Source of the DNA: Chaetorhynchus papuensis
Taxonomy: Eukaryota > Chordata > Aves > Passeriformes > Rhipiduridae
Assembly (NCBI GenBank): GCA_013396525.1
Contig: VWYX01000771.1
Location: 251,791 to 315,790 of the forward strand
Direction of reading: 5' to 3'
Length of the DNA stretch: 64,000 bases
The notes under the pieces are model-generated. The model worked only from the letters and a program-made list of their open reading frames with translations. It was not told the DNA's origin and searched no databases. The translations under genes were made by a program, and so were the position numbers. Positions 37,954 to 50,600 of the stretch are shown one piece after another. Numbering within the stretch: position 1 is the first letter of the stretch; the number at the start of each line of letters is the position of its first letter.

Positions 37954-37973
37954 TATATGTGTGTATGTATGTA

Positions 37974-38004
<31 letters not shown>

Positions 38005-38005
38005 A
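37954..38005. repeat. GT/AT/GC alternating microsatellite, 52 bp
   Basis: Every position from 37954 to 38005 alternates pyrimidine and purine: a TATATG start, TGTA units, a (TG)n run and a GCGCGCG end. The tract is both a microsatellite and a classical Z-DNA-prone sequence, and it sits about 40 bp before the CpG island. Confidence 0.95.
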
Positions 38006-38252
38006 ACAAGTGTGTTCCCATAGTCCACTAACGCTGAGGAGGGCAGCCCTGTGCCGAAGCCCGGCTGTACCCTCTGCTAGGTTCTCGCCCTCAGCGCAGC
38101 CCGTCAGGGCAGGATGCGGCACAACAGCGCAGTCCCGCTCCAGCCGCCCCTGCACCCCCGCAGGCAGCTCCCGTGGAGACCGGAGCAGGGAAGTTTCCCG
38201 TGGAACACCCGCAGCCGGGACAGCCGGCGCCGCTGAGGGCCGGCGCGGGCCG

Positions 38253-38262
38253 GGGGCGGGGC
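38253..38262 (+). promoter_or_regulatory. GC box (Sp1/KLF type)
   Basis: A full GGGGCGGGGC consensus within the CpG island, about 330 bp before the start codon; overlapping GGCGGGCG repeats follow. Confidence 0.6.
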
Positions 38263-38308
38263 GGCGGGCGCGGCCGTGTGTCGGGAGCGCGCCCGGCGGG
38301 CGGCGGGC

Positions 38309-38320
38309 GGCCGCCATCTT
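38309..38320 (+). promoter_or_regulatory. YY1-type site
   Basis: GGCCGCCATCTT matches the extended YY1 promoter consensus (the complement of AAGATGGCGGC). Such sites usually lie at or just downstream of the start in TATA-less housekeeping genes, which would place transcription initiation near 38300. Confidence 0.6.
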
Positions 38321-38567
38321 CTCTGCGCGGCCGGCGGGAGCGCTCCCAGTGCCCCCTCCTCCGCTCCCTCCTCCTCCTTCTCCCTCCTCCCACTACGCTC
38401 CGCCGTCGCAGCCGGTCAGGAAGGGGGCCACCGGGATAGCGGAGGCCGCGGGGAAGGCGGGGGACGGGGAAGCAGCCCCGCGGGGGCGGGCGGGCCGCGG
38501 GGCGCCAGCCCGGGGGGTTCGTGCGGCCCCTCCGCTCGCCCTGCCGGCCGGCCGGGCCCCGCTCCCC

Positions 38568-38576
38568 ATGGGATAA
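38568..38576 (+). other. Two-codon upstream ORF in the UBE3C 5' UTR
   Basis: CCCCATGGGATAA encodes Met-Gly-stop with G at +4 and ends 9 nt before the main ATG at 38586. Its stop codon TAA (38574-38576) is also the nearest in-frame stop upstream of the main frame. It would matter only if transcription starts upstream of it, as the island suggests. Confidence 0.6.
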
Positions 38577-38585
38577 GCTGTAAAC

Positions 38586-38651
38586 ATGTTCAGCTTTGAA
38601 GGGGATTTCAAAACAAGGCCCAAGGTGTCCCTCGGAGGAGCGAGTAGGAAG
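38586..38651 (+). CDS. UBE3C: UBE3C coding exon 1 (residues 1-22)
   Basis: Encodes MFSFEGDFKTRPKVSLGGAS then RK, the invariant vertebrate UBE3C N-terminus, and ends in phase 0 at AAG before the donor GTAAGG. The region belongs to the N-terminal segment linked in human UBE3C to acceptor-ubiquitin and proteasome interaction. The 5' UTR lies upstream in the CpG island; its start is not defined. Confidence 0.97.
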
Positions 38652-41600
38652 GTAAGGAGCGGCGCCCGTCCGTCTCTGTGTCTGTGTCGGTTCCGCCGCC
38701 CCCCGCCCTGTTATCGGTGCTTTTACCGTCGGGCCTTCAGAAATGGGAGCAGCGATGACTAAGGTTTAATAGAGGGGAAAAACCCTCCCCTCCTGATGAT
38801 GTGATTATCTCCGATCTCCCTGCCTCTCTGTTATTATTATTTTTGTATTATCAGGCCACACCATCCCAGGCTTGTAGTGTAGTAAGAATTGTGGGAAGCG
38901 AGGAAATGTCTCCTTGGCTCGTCCCCCCCGCAGGCGATCGATCGATCCCGGGTGTCGTGGCCGGTGGCACCTCCTGAGCAGTCGCTCTCCAGATCTTCCA
39001 AGGGGGAAGGACTCGGAGACCTGCTGTCATTTCCCTCCAGAGGGAATGTCTGGCGTGGACCTGCCTCGCCGGGAGTATGTGGGACACACACAGCCTCACA
39101 CGACCCGAATTGCTGGGGGAGGTTCATCCACGTGAGCCGGGGCTGCCGGGTTGGTCTCTGTCAAGTTTAGGTTCAGTCAGTTTGTGCGCAGGGTGAGTAG
39201 CAGTTGATTGTCAGCTGTACCAGACTATTTGTTCTCCTTGTGTTCATTGATGGGAAAGAAGCAGAATGATTTATTTAGATCTTGCTGATTGGACAGGGTA
39301 AGCAAATGTTTAGTCGAGCACTGAAGGGCACAGGACTTCCTAAGAACGACAGAAAGGATTAAGTGCTTTTAGAAGTGGCCTGATCTGTAGGAGTTACTTT
39401 AATTCACCGTGAAAATACTGAGTCTCCCTGTTGTCATTGGAGATGGCTGTGTGGGAAGCTAATGAGTGTTTCCATTAGTATTTTTGAATTTTAATTGGGA
39501 AAAAAAAAAAGTCTTTAAGTTTTTATTACTGTGCACTAAAAGCAAGTTTGATTCTTGGAAACTTTTAAGGTTTGGCAATACAGTGGGAAAATGAGCAAAA
39601 ATGGTGCAGTTTGTGATATTAAAATCACAGTTTGCATTTTGGCATATTGACTTAATACAAAGAGATTGTGTTCAGAACTGTATTTGGATTGTGCAGCTTT
39701 TCCTCTGATTCATCTTCTGTTTATCTTAAGACATTTCTGTTCATTGGACAACATAAACTGGCATTGCATGAGTCAAAATGCCATAAATACTGCCCAGCTT
39801 AAGTAGGAATTGGCAGAGCATGCCCTGGTCCTGAGCTGTACACTTGAGGTACTTAGCAACTTTTGACCCTGACTTGCTCATAGTGCTTTTTGCTGAACGT
39901 GTTGCCTTCTACAGAAGTAAACAACAGTCATAACATATTCTTTTACACTTAGCAAATCATGAAAATGTATCAGAATTATGTCTATTTTAATTATGTGGGA
40001 GAAATTTATTAATGTTATGCAGGCATAAATTTCCAAGGGCAAATACTAGCATGTAAAGGACTGGAAACTGAAGCTGATGCATAACCTTCACTCTGTGCAG
40101 TAGAGGTTGTATTTCATGATGAGATTGATACTGACTGGTGCACAGATTTCATGATTTTACATTGGTTCACCAAAGTGCTTGTGCTGCATCAGTGCAAATC
40201 AGTTACACGCAGCTTTGGGCATCACGGTTATATAGACATCCTAGAGTGTCCTTGAAATAGCTGCTTCTTTTCAGAAACTGTGTGCGGTACTGATGCAAGA
40301 ATTTATTTAAACAGTACTCAAAACTACTTCTAAATGCAGTTTACCTCAACTTCTGTGAAAACATACAACAGGGATTGGTGTTTGAAATGTTTATGTGGGT
40401 TCCCTGAGTTTCTCATTATTTCACATCATAGGCTCCTTGGGATCATGTTTCTCATACCTATAGGCTTCATTTTTACAGAAGACTGAATTGTAAATTATTT
40501 CCTTTCAGCTTTTGGTGCACATACTAAAAACCCTCATTTTTTGACAAATGCCCTTCCCCTTCCAAATGCTGTATAATTTTAGAAAGATCCAATGCTGTAT
40601 CCCTGCCATGCTTTTGGTAGCTTGATGCCTTAGGATTTTAGCTTTTATATTTTTCATATCCTGTGATGCTTTAGTGTGTAACTCTAAGACTCCATGTAGC
40701 CTGTTAGCTACTGTTCTCCCTTTCTGGTCAGACAAAACAAATCCTCTCTAGGCCTGAACTTCAAGGACACCTTACTGTCCCAGCCCCCAAAATATGTAAA
40801 CAAAGCCTCTAAAGGGGGCACCAGACTTGGGGTAATGACTTCATTACCTGAAACTGTAATTGGAGAATTAACCCCGATATGCAAATGGACCAAACTTATA
40901 AAAATATGAAAACCCTTGATCTGGTTGTCCATTTTGGGTGTAGCCTTTCTGAAGGCTTTTGTCTGCCCAAAGTGTACCTTGGAGGTCCTTCAATAAATAC
41001 CTGCTTTTATCCTCTTAATTTTGTCTAGCCTCTGTTTTCACATAGCTCCATCAAGGCATCAGCTAGCTGGATACTGAGTGCTGCCTGCTGCGATTCCTTT
41101 GGTGGAAGAAGGCACAACTCAGAAATACTGGGGCCGTGCAGGCTGCTTAGTGCTAAGAATAACTCTGTACCCACTTTGGGGAAGTTTCCCAAACGTGGTT
41201 GCACCACTGCAGAGCAATGACAAAACCTCCCCATACAGACACGGGGACGCCTGTTTGAGGAGCCACTCAGTGGTAAAGGTGCCAGGGGACGCTGATGTGA
41301 GTACAGCTACACCAAAATAGTCATCAGCAGCACTGGTAAAAGTGTGGTTTTGTTGATGGAACTGCAGCTGCAAACAATAAGTGTGTTGGTCACGGCTCAC
41401 ATGTGTTGACACCTGTCTGGCACTGCGATGTGTGTCTGTAGTGTTCCCCTAGGCCTCACAAGGGGCTGATTTCAATAAGTTCTATGAGTAGAAGCACAGT
41501 GATAGAAGTGTAATTGGGGACTTGAATAATTGTGACACTTAGGTACTGAATCTAGTGTGTATTCTCATCACTAGCTTGTATGGCATTTTTGAATTACAAA

Positions 41601-44600
41601 AACAGAGAGCTTCAGGTCTGTTTTTGCATGGTTTGCATCTTATATTCAAGTGTGTTATGGTATTGTGGATGCTCTAGAGAGGCACTTCAATCCACCTGTA
41701 TCTTTTGACAAAAAAAGTAGTTTTTGAGTATCACTTGTTTTTGTTCTACTCCTGGGTTGCAGTTCAGTGTTCTCAAAATTACTACCTCAGTGACTGATCC
41801 TTTCAGAATATTATTGTAACATTATAATATTGCATTGTACATAAGTGTAAAAATGTAGGTGGTACTGTCGGTGTCTGAACTTTTCCTTCCATACCTACTT
41901 TGAAGAATCTGCTGATTCATCTGAACTATTTGAACTGTTGTATATGTGTTTGAGGGTGTAGGTGCAGGGTTTTATTTACAATGTGATAAGCAAATTTTAG
42001 TGGGTTTTATTTATTTTTATTTTCAGGGTAGCTTATTATCACCTTTAAAACACGGTTCCTTACTTCATGAGGCTCTTAAAAAGAAATTTTCAAATTCAGT
42101 TTAATTGTAACTGGCAAACTATTTTTGTGTCTCTGAAGTAAAGTAGCCTCCAAAAATGAATGCTGTTAGTGGAGTTCAATACAGAAATGTCTTGAATTAC
42201 TCATGGACATTTTGTACAGGACAGTAATTGTTGCCTGAAAGGCTGGGGCTGCGGAGAGTCTGGTGTATTAGGCAGGAAATGCAGAGCTGTGCAGGAAGAG
42301 TTGGCTTGGGGTGCAGCTCAGGTTGGCCTCACCCAACCCAACTGTGCAGGGGACTGAAGCAGATGGTCCTTCACCTGGGTGCTTCCCCGTGTCCTGTGCA
42401 GTGAACATATTTCTGCTAGGTGGAGTGTCACCGGGCCTTCTGGGGACAGCTGGCAGCTTTCACTGATTTTAGCATGAGGTTGAACACAGCACAAAATCGG
42501 TTTAACCACGTCAGCCTGATTTGGGACCGTCAGGCCTAGTGTTACTTCATTAATTTCATTAGTATTAAGAAAAATCTGAGGTAGTAATGCTTTAGTACAT
42601 CCATGCAGTAAATGCAGTAATGCTTTAGTACATCCCCAGGCCAGTGCTGAGGGGTACAAGGGGCTCTGTAGCTCCACATCATTTAATTATGAATGAAACC
42701 TTGGAAGTCTAAGAGGTAAAATGGTTAAAAGAATATTAAGTCAAATGTACAGTATCACTTGAGATATCTAGACCATGCTTTTATAATCCCAATAAAATAG
42801 AGTATTTTAAAATTATAATGTATTATGAGATTATTTTAAAAACCCCCTCCTTTTTCAGAATTTGTAGTACAGATAGGTTAGCAGTGTCATGAAAGTGAAA
42901 GTGAAAACAGCTTCATTGAGTTTGGGGTTCTTTTTGATCTTTGGCTTTTTTTGTGGAAGACATGAAAGCTTACTAATGAACAAATATTGATGACTCCATC
43001 TATTTTAAAATGTCTCAGTAATTTAATATGGACATTTTTAATAATCAGAGATCTTCAATTTACGAGGTTTATTTATATTTCAATTAAGTAGTTACTGATG
43101 TGCTTTCTTAAATTAGTAGCATGACATTAAACATCAGATTCTTGGGTTTATTTCCCCCTGCTTTCAGCTGAAGTGCAGAGGTAGAACTCCAGAAGCACCT
43201 TGTTTGCTCTTTGTTGTCTGTATTCTACACATGAAATAACTTCTTGTGGAATAAAAGTTAAAGTTTTAGAAACTGTAAGAAACTGTAAGATTGCCAGTGT
43301 GTGGAGAGATCTCACCAGGTTGGGATTGGCTATCTTGACAGATGTCTGTAGGATATAAACATTGATGGGACAGTTTAAAAATGGTTTTATTTCTCTGTTA
43401 CTGATTGATTGAGGAAAATAGGTAATAATTTTAGGAAGGAATATTTTCTATTTTATTATAACTTATTTGAACCTACACCATGCGACAATGGAAGTGAAGT
43501 GATGCTACGGATTTATAGTACAGGAATTCTAGATTAGAATTATAAATTTGGTGTTTATTTTTGAATGCTGGGAAGGAATTGCAGTGCTTTGCTCCCTAAG
43601 ACCTTTGTCCCATAAGGCACATGGCGTAGATCTGTGTGCAGGTACATTCCTCATTCTGAGTCAGAGCTGTGTTTTATTCAGAATCTCGCGGTGTCACAGC
43701 CTAAGTCTTGAAATACTCTTGGAAATTCAGATCTGTGGCATGGAAGTATGAAGAGACCATTATGTTGTAAAATAATGACTGCCTGTTGGTAGGAAACTAC
43801 ACGGTTGATGCATACTAGATTCCTGGGCATTTTTTTCTCTCTCTGTAACATTTGTAATTCTCCTCGTTTGAAAGCAAACTGCAAAAGATGGAGTTGTAGT
43901 GAGCTGACAGCAGCAGTGATTACGCTGTTATTTTCAGTTATGTGCTATTTTTTCAGATTCAGAACAAAATCTTCTACTTTTGTAAATACAGTTTCCCCGC
44001 TTGTTCCTGAGAAAATGATGAATCATGGAATGGTTCAGGTTGGAAGGGATGTTAAAGATTACCTAGTTCCAACCCCCTTGCCATGGGCAGGGACGCCTTC
44101 CACTAGAAATCACTCAACTGCTGCTTTGTGTAAAATCATAATAGGGACAAACTGAGCATAAATGTAAAATTAACTTTCTTGCATTTCATTTGGCCTCTAG
44201 AGCCTCTGATCAAATCCTGATTCCCCTGTGTGTGGCTTTGTGCTACCGTGATAGAAGAGGTTCCAGATCCTCCTTACCTACCACAGGAAATTTCAGCTAA
44301 AATGCTGAGGTGTTTTCTAGCACGCACTGTGGCATTGGCTTTGGTGAGGCCAGGCTTTCCTGGGCACTGTGGCATTGGCTTTGGTGAGGCCAGGCTTTCC
44401 TGGGCACTGTGGCATTGGCCTTGGTGAGGCCAGGCTTTCCTGGGCACTGTGGCATTGGCTTTGGTGAGGCCAGGCTTTCCTGGGCCAAATGCCTCCTCCT
44501 GGGCACAGTTCAAACTACCTTCTTGCAAGATGGCCTGCTCTACTTGTAAACATACCTCTGATTATTGACATCTTTTTAAGGGAGAGTCACAAATTGGTTA

Positions 44601-47600
44601 AAAGCAGAATATTTCAAGCTGCTGGACATACTCAGACATGTTCAATGGAATTTAAGTTGTTGAGGTTCAGTTCAAGACATTTTAAGCCTTTAAGAATGCA
44701 AATTTCTTTTACTATTTGGATTAAAAAAACCCAGTTGGAGTTCATCTTGTCTAAAATAATGTTGGGAAATAGAAACATTGTTGAGAGGGTGGGGGACATC
44801 TCCCAGTGTCCACATTTGTTCTATAAAAATTAATGTTAGAAAATTTTCTGTTTATTTGCTGGAGTTACTGAATACTTGTGTTGAAAGGAATTTTATTCTA
44901 TTGATTGCTTAGGTCACTTCATTTGTTTTAGGAGTTGTTACTGATTTTTATGTGGTTCAAGTTAAATTCAGCTGTAAAGTCATGTTCCTCATTTTAAGGA
45001 AAGAAAAAAAAGATTCAAGTTCCTGGATTTTATAGATGAAAACCATACAAGTTTATAATTGTCCACAAAAATTAAAAAGATCAAGTGCTTATGTTTTTAA
45101 AAAAAAAGTCATAAAAAGTCGTGCCTTGTACTTTGCATGACCTCTTGTAATGTTAAATACAAAGCATTCTCAGCTACTAACCAAAATAAACCCTCTTTCT
45201 TTATAAATAAAACATTTAAAACATTAAAACTTTTATTAATAATATTAATTTTTTTTGCTTCAGTGTGTTACTATTAGTTTTTTAAAAAACCATAGTCAGT
45301 GTTTAGCTAGTACCTGAAAATAATTACTCCGTTTCATCTTTGCATCTGGCAATTTAGGTTTTAAATTTATTTAGTCTAAGATAGCTTGATGAACATAGCT
45401 GTCCAGGAGTGTTCAATTTCAGATTTTAAGAGTCAACAAATATTAGAAGTGTTGAAAAAGATTTAATTATGTATACATTTTGTTTTTCTGAATCTGGATT
45501 TTGAGCCAAGAGGGCTGAAAGTTTATTTCTCTGAAGACGAAGTGTTCAAATGCAGAAGGAAAAGAATAATAATTTCTATATTTGTGTACCTTATTCAGTC
45601 TTTGTCTAGGATATGTGAAAGTTACAAGTTCTGCAAACATACTTTTGGAACCAAAAAGTTTATTTCAACAAAACAAGGATAAGAAAACAATTTTAATTCA
45701 ATTTTTTTTTCATTATGGATTGAACTGGTGTTTTTGAAGCACTGATGTTGACATTATTCCACTGTCAGATGTGGCTGTTCTCATCAGCTGCTGCCTTACA
45801 GCAGTGGTGCCACTTGGAACTTTGCTGTGTACACTTTTGTGTGTACTTTACAGTACATAGCAGTTCTGTGCCCATGTACAAATTAACATTTCAAATGTTA
45901 CTCAACATTTCTTTGGTGGCAGTCACAAGTTTTCCTTTCTGTATACTCTCCTCCATCTGCTTCCCTGTCTTCACCTCTTTCCTCCTTCTGTCTTACCCTT
46001 TGAGTCATCGTCTGTAATGTTGCGTTGTGTTTTGCTGTCACATACGCTTTCTCTGCTTTCTTGTGTCTTTGTGCCATGCCTCATAGAAAACTTCTTGAGT
46101 TGAGTTTTTCATAGTTTTTCATGCAGCTTGCATGCTAGAGCAGGAGGTTGGTTGTGGTTTCTCTGTTGGAGAAAGAATGAGGCAGGAAAGGGACTGCCAG
46201 GTGTGTCCTGCATTGCATGAAAACTCAGGAACAGTGTATTCCCTGTTCTGCATTTGGGAGGGCAAGCTCCTGAAGGAAGAAGACCACTTCATAAAACGTC
46301 AGAACTGTGATTCAGGGAATGGCTTTTCACTCCTTTTGAGTTAGGGTGGACAGAGTCAGGACAAGCTCATACTTCCTTCCCCCTACCCTGTCTGCCTGCC
46401 TTACCTTGAGAGGAAGACTCAGCACCTGACGTGTGCCTGTCTGGCAGGTGAAAGACAGTGGCATGACCACCACAGGATCAAAGCGAGGTGGGGAGTAGGA
46501 GTGAGCCAGGTGTGCTCTTTGGGAGTTCCGAAGATTGGGCCATCTCCTACCGTGAGGAGCTCTGGCTGTTGGCAGCAGGAAGAGGTGCTGGAACAGTGGC
46601 TGTCGCTGGCAGCAGTCAGGAGACTCTGGGTGGGAGTTGTCAAACGTGTGTCACTTGAGTAACGCTGTTGTCATTCACAACCAGCCGCAGAACTCTTGAG
46701 TTTGGCTCCTTTTCACAGTGCTAGCTGTTAAGGAGCAATTCAGGGAGGATTTCAGAGGTCACTGCAGTTACCTCTCTTTATGAAATGATTTTGTTAGAAT
46801 GCCCTTTGTAGGTGAAGATTATTTCATGGTTCTTTTTATCTCTTTCTTACTGCAGGTTTGTTTTATTTTCCACATGTACTGTTACTTTTTAATTTCTGAA
46901 GAGACAGTGTATTCCAGCTTGGTTTAATAACTCTTAAGGGGATATATTTTTCTTGAATTTAATTTAAATATGCTCTTTAGTCCTAGTTATGATCTGTGTA
47001 TATCTTGTGAACATCAGTAACAGTATTATTTTAATAATACTTCGTTAAAGTTGAGATGTACTTACCTATATTTTATTCCCTTAGGACAGTTCTTCTATTT
47101 TGTTTAATTTGTACTTCAACAAGTTGACATTTTTCTTTACAAGTACTCAAGGCTAGTATGTGGCTGACTGAAAACCTAACTTCTGTTAAAGAGTGGATTG
47201 GTTTAAAGAGAGCTTGGCACAAAGAGACCCAGTTCCTCATCAGTGAAAAGCTGGTGATATTCTAAGTGAGGATACACTGCCCTGATATATCTCCCTCTCT
47301 CTTCAAATGGTTTAAAATTGTTTGTTTTTAATAAGCCCTCTGGCCACTTACTTTCCTTTATCTACTGATAATTTGTATTTATGGTGTTTGTTTGTGGTTT
47401 TTCATACCATTCTCTTCTCTATTCTCACATGGAAATGTGTTTTTCCTTTCCTATATGTTGTGCTTTTTCTTTCAATTCTTTCAGAAGTGTAACGACAACT
47501 TTAAAAATATTGTTTCTAAGCAGAAATGCACTTTACATTCTGCCTGCAGAATGATCACTTCGAAATAGGGACATTTCACCAAATTCTTTAATGCAACAGG

Positions 47601-50600
47601 AATCAGCTGTTGAAAAAGTCCTGAAACTTTAAGCCATTTGTTGGTTATTAATTTAGTACCTTGTTTTGTCTTTGTGTGTGCATTTCTGTACTATTGAGTT
47701 GAGATGTATGGATTTCCTTACTTTTGTTTATTCTGTGCTTAACTCATGGAACAAACCCTGTCTTTAGAGGGCAATAGCTGTAGTTAGTGGTGTCTTTGCC
47801 CATAAATACTGTCTTTAGAGGAAAGATGGTTAACCTTCTTGTGGGATTTTTTTTTTTCACTCTCTTGGTGGTCTGTGTTAGAGTATTATCTGTCCTAGAG
47901 AAACTAAGAGAATCATGACCTTGCTTCTTCTGTATCATCAAAAAAGAAATGCAAAAGAGTTTTGCTCTCATTTTTTGTATCTGCTGATAGACATTGAAAG
48001 TGTTCCAGCACAGTTGTTTCAGCTGTAGTTAAATATTTTATAAACATTTGTTTGCCAACTTTAAATTGATTTTTCTGTATTAAAATACAATACATTTTCA
48101 GCTTGAGTGTTTTTTAATTTCTTAACTTCTCTAGGCTAATAGGGGGCATGGGGTGAAAACCAAAGTTGTCATACATGTTGTAGTGTCAAAAAATGAAAAT
48201 AGTTTCCTTAAATGTGCTGTGTGTTTTAGACTGAATTTGGGAAGGTGCCAGGGTGCTTTCTTGTCCTGTTGCCTGCAGTGGAAACCGAATACTCTGCATC
48301 AAAATTGAATTATTTTGTGTATTTCCTTGGAAATTTCCTAGAACCACCCAGTAAGAGACTCTTGCAAATAGAGCTTTGTTTATATATTGTAGTCTATGAG
48401 TACTCATATAAGATTGTGGTTTAAAAGCTAATGCATGGTTTTTCTGTTGTAATAATACTCGGTTTTGAGGCCTCATGCATACTTCAGTATTCTTTTCTTT
48501 TTCTCTGTTGGTGGGATCACTGTCCTGAAAGATTTGGTGTGTAACCTTAATTTGGGTGAAGAGTTCAACATTTTAAAAGAAAAAATTCCTGCCATTTATG
48601 CTTTGTCTCTCTTGACATCTTTTCTGGACAAGTTTTGAGAAAAAGGATAAGTAAATATAAGATCTTCATGCTTTTTTGTAAGGCATACAAAAGCGTGAGG
48701 CTTTGGAACAGGATGTGATTGCTCTGAACGTGCCACAGCTTGCTGTGTGCACCTGGGCCAGGGATTTATGTACCCTCTGGGCAAGGAAAACACTCAGACT
48801 TGTGGTATGATCTGGTGTCTGGGACCTTACTGTGCTCCAGCTCTGCCATTTGTAAATGGGTGATGTTTGCCAGGGTAACCGGGATGCTGAGAACACAAAC
48901 ATGGACAGGGATCAGTAGAGTTTGCTGCTCTTTGCCTGTCTCTTTTCATAGGGACATAACTTCCTTCCATCACTGTTCTTTTGGGAGGGCTGCAAGTCAT
49001 GTATTTGTGAGTTCAGAAAATGATTAACACCTACTTTTCTCTATGTTTTACATGTTATGCATTCTGAGCAATCCCTAAAGTGAAGTCTGCATTAAATATC
49101 CTGAACACAGCTGAAGCACATTTGAATGAAAATGCAGTAGTATCTTTATTTGTGTCTTGTAGGAAGAAAAGGCTTCTCTCCTTCATCGTACTCAGGAAGA
49201 AAGGAGAAAACGAGAGGTAAAGTAGCCTGTAAGCGTTTGCCTGCCCACTGGATTTTTCTTTGGTCTAACATTTACAGTGCAAAGTACTTCTGCTCCAGTT
49301 GTACTTAGTTCAGCAATGTTTTCTTACAGTTTGCAAGTTCTGTATAAAGTATGCTGTAGTTGGCAAAACAGTTCGAGTGCTTTAAGATGTTTCTTATGAA
49401 TGCTTTTAATCTCAAAAGAAGATAAGCATGCACTGGGTGCAAAGGGAATTTTCCCTTTTATTTTGGTGTTTATTGGATCTAGTCTTTATTGAGAAAAGAT
49501 AGGGATTTGGCTAGTAAATGGCACATTTTACCTTATCCGTAGTCTATTGCTATGGGTTGGTCTCAGCAAACTTTCTTCCGCTCCTGGTTCTGCTATGGTT
49601 TTTTGGCTGGCCTTTAGTGCTTCACTTCCCCAGTGTGTGCTTCAGTTCTGTGAAGATAAAATCAGAACAGTGATTCTTGAATGCCTTGAAAAGTGCTCAA
49701 GTGCTTTGAAATCACCTGATAATTAAGGAGCAGCAAGAAGCTGATGTGTGAAGCTTTAAGCAACCTTAATACCTGTTTATGATGAGGGCTTACTGCTCTG
49801 GATAATTCAGTCTGGAATAGTGCAAAGGAGGAATGGGCACTGAAAGGAAAGAAACAAAATTTAGTAGTATGGAATTTGAGTGAATATGTTAATTTTGTCA
49901 TTTTTTCCCCCACCCCTCTGATATAAGTTGAAAACATTTTGGTGTTAAATATCGTTTAAAAAGTATAACTATGCAGGTTTCATGAAGAAAACAGTTTTTT
50001 GGCCCTTAAAGGTGTGTTTGACCCATACTAGGTTAAGCACAGGTTCTGCAGTGGCTCCTCAGTTTCTGTGGACAGTTACTACTTTTTTTTCTTTCCAACA
50101 TGGGTGTGTAGTTATGGACCAAGTTCAAGTATGAAAGTACCAGGATTTCACCCATTACTTCAGAATTCCCTGTTATGAATCAGTTTTATGATCAATGAGT
50201 ACTTAGCAACATGTAAAAATTCTTCTTTGTGGTCCCTAAACTCATTCAGTTGCTTGGCTCTGTCCTTTGCAAAGCTGGTGCAGAGCCATACACTCACCCC
50301 AGTGCATGTACACATGTGCACACAATGATTTGCTGTGGCATTGAGCACATTTTCACAAAATGAATGACTCCTCTGAGAATAAAATCAGCTATGGCTTTTA
50401 AAAAACTGACTGTAGCAGAATCTTAGCAGTGACCTCAGACTTAAAACCTTTGCAATTACGGGTCTCTAATTGACAATTATGTGTTCTGAGATAAAACCAG
50501 TACCTAGAGAGGAGAACTTATCTGTGTTTTAGTTGAGCCTAACATTGTGGTTATGAAGACACACCACCTCTCTGAAACTCTCTCCTGATTGCACTTTTAC

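Larger units (their letters stand above)
38040..38720 (+). promoter_or_regulatory. UBE3C: UBE3C CpG-island promoter
   Basis: About 680 bp of very GC-rich, CpG-dense sequence surrounds the first coding exon, contrasting sharply with the AT-rich flanks. It has GC boxes (GGGGCGGGGC at 38253-38262), a YY1-type site at 38309-38320 and no TATA box near the expected start, all typical of a housekeeping promoter with dispersed initiation. The transcription start cannot be fixed from sequence. Long open frames across the island are composition artefacts. Confidence 0.85.
38652..49162 (+). other. UBE3C intron 1 (10.5 kb)
   Basis: Donor GTAAGG, acceptor TTGTAG. The first 500 bases are GC-rich island shore with a GATCGATCGATC palindrome at 38935-38946. 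The intron contains a solo LTR (40712-41061), a short 33-bp-period repeat (42583-42635), a CR1 fragment (44020-44108) and a 40-bp minisatellite (44325-44484). The remaining sequence is AT-rich with no additional exon that I can recognise. Confidence 0.9.

Noticed and set aside
38010..38623. Several long open frames on both strands across the UBE3C CpG island
   Set aside because: Stop codons are rare in such GC-rich sequence; the peptides are Arg/Gly/Pro/Ala-rich and out of frame with the true UBE3C start.
44274..44528. Repetitive peptide frames on the minus strand
   Set aside because: They are translations of the 40-bp minisatellite, with the frame rotating each unit, not a repeat protein.
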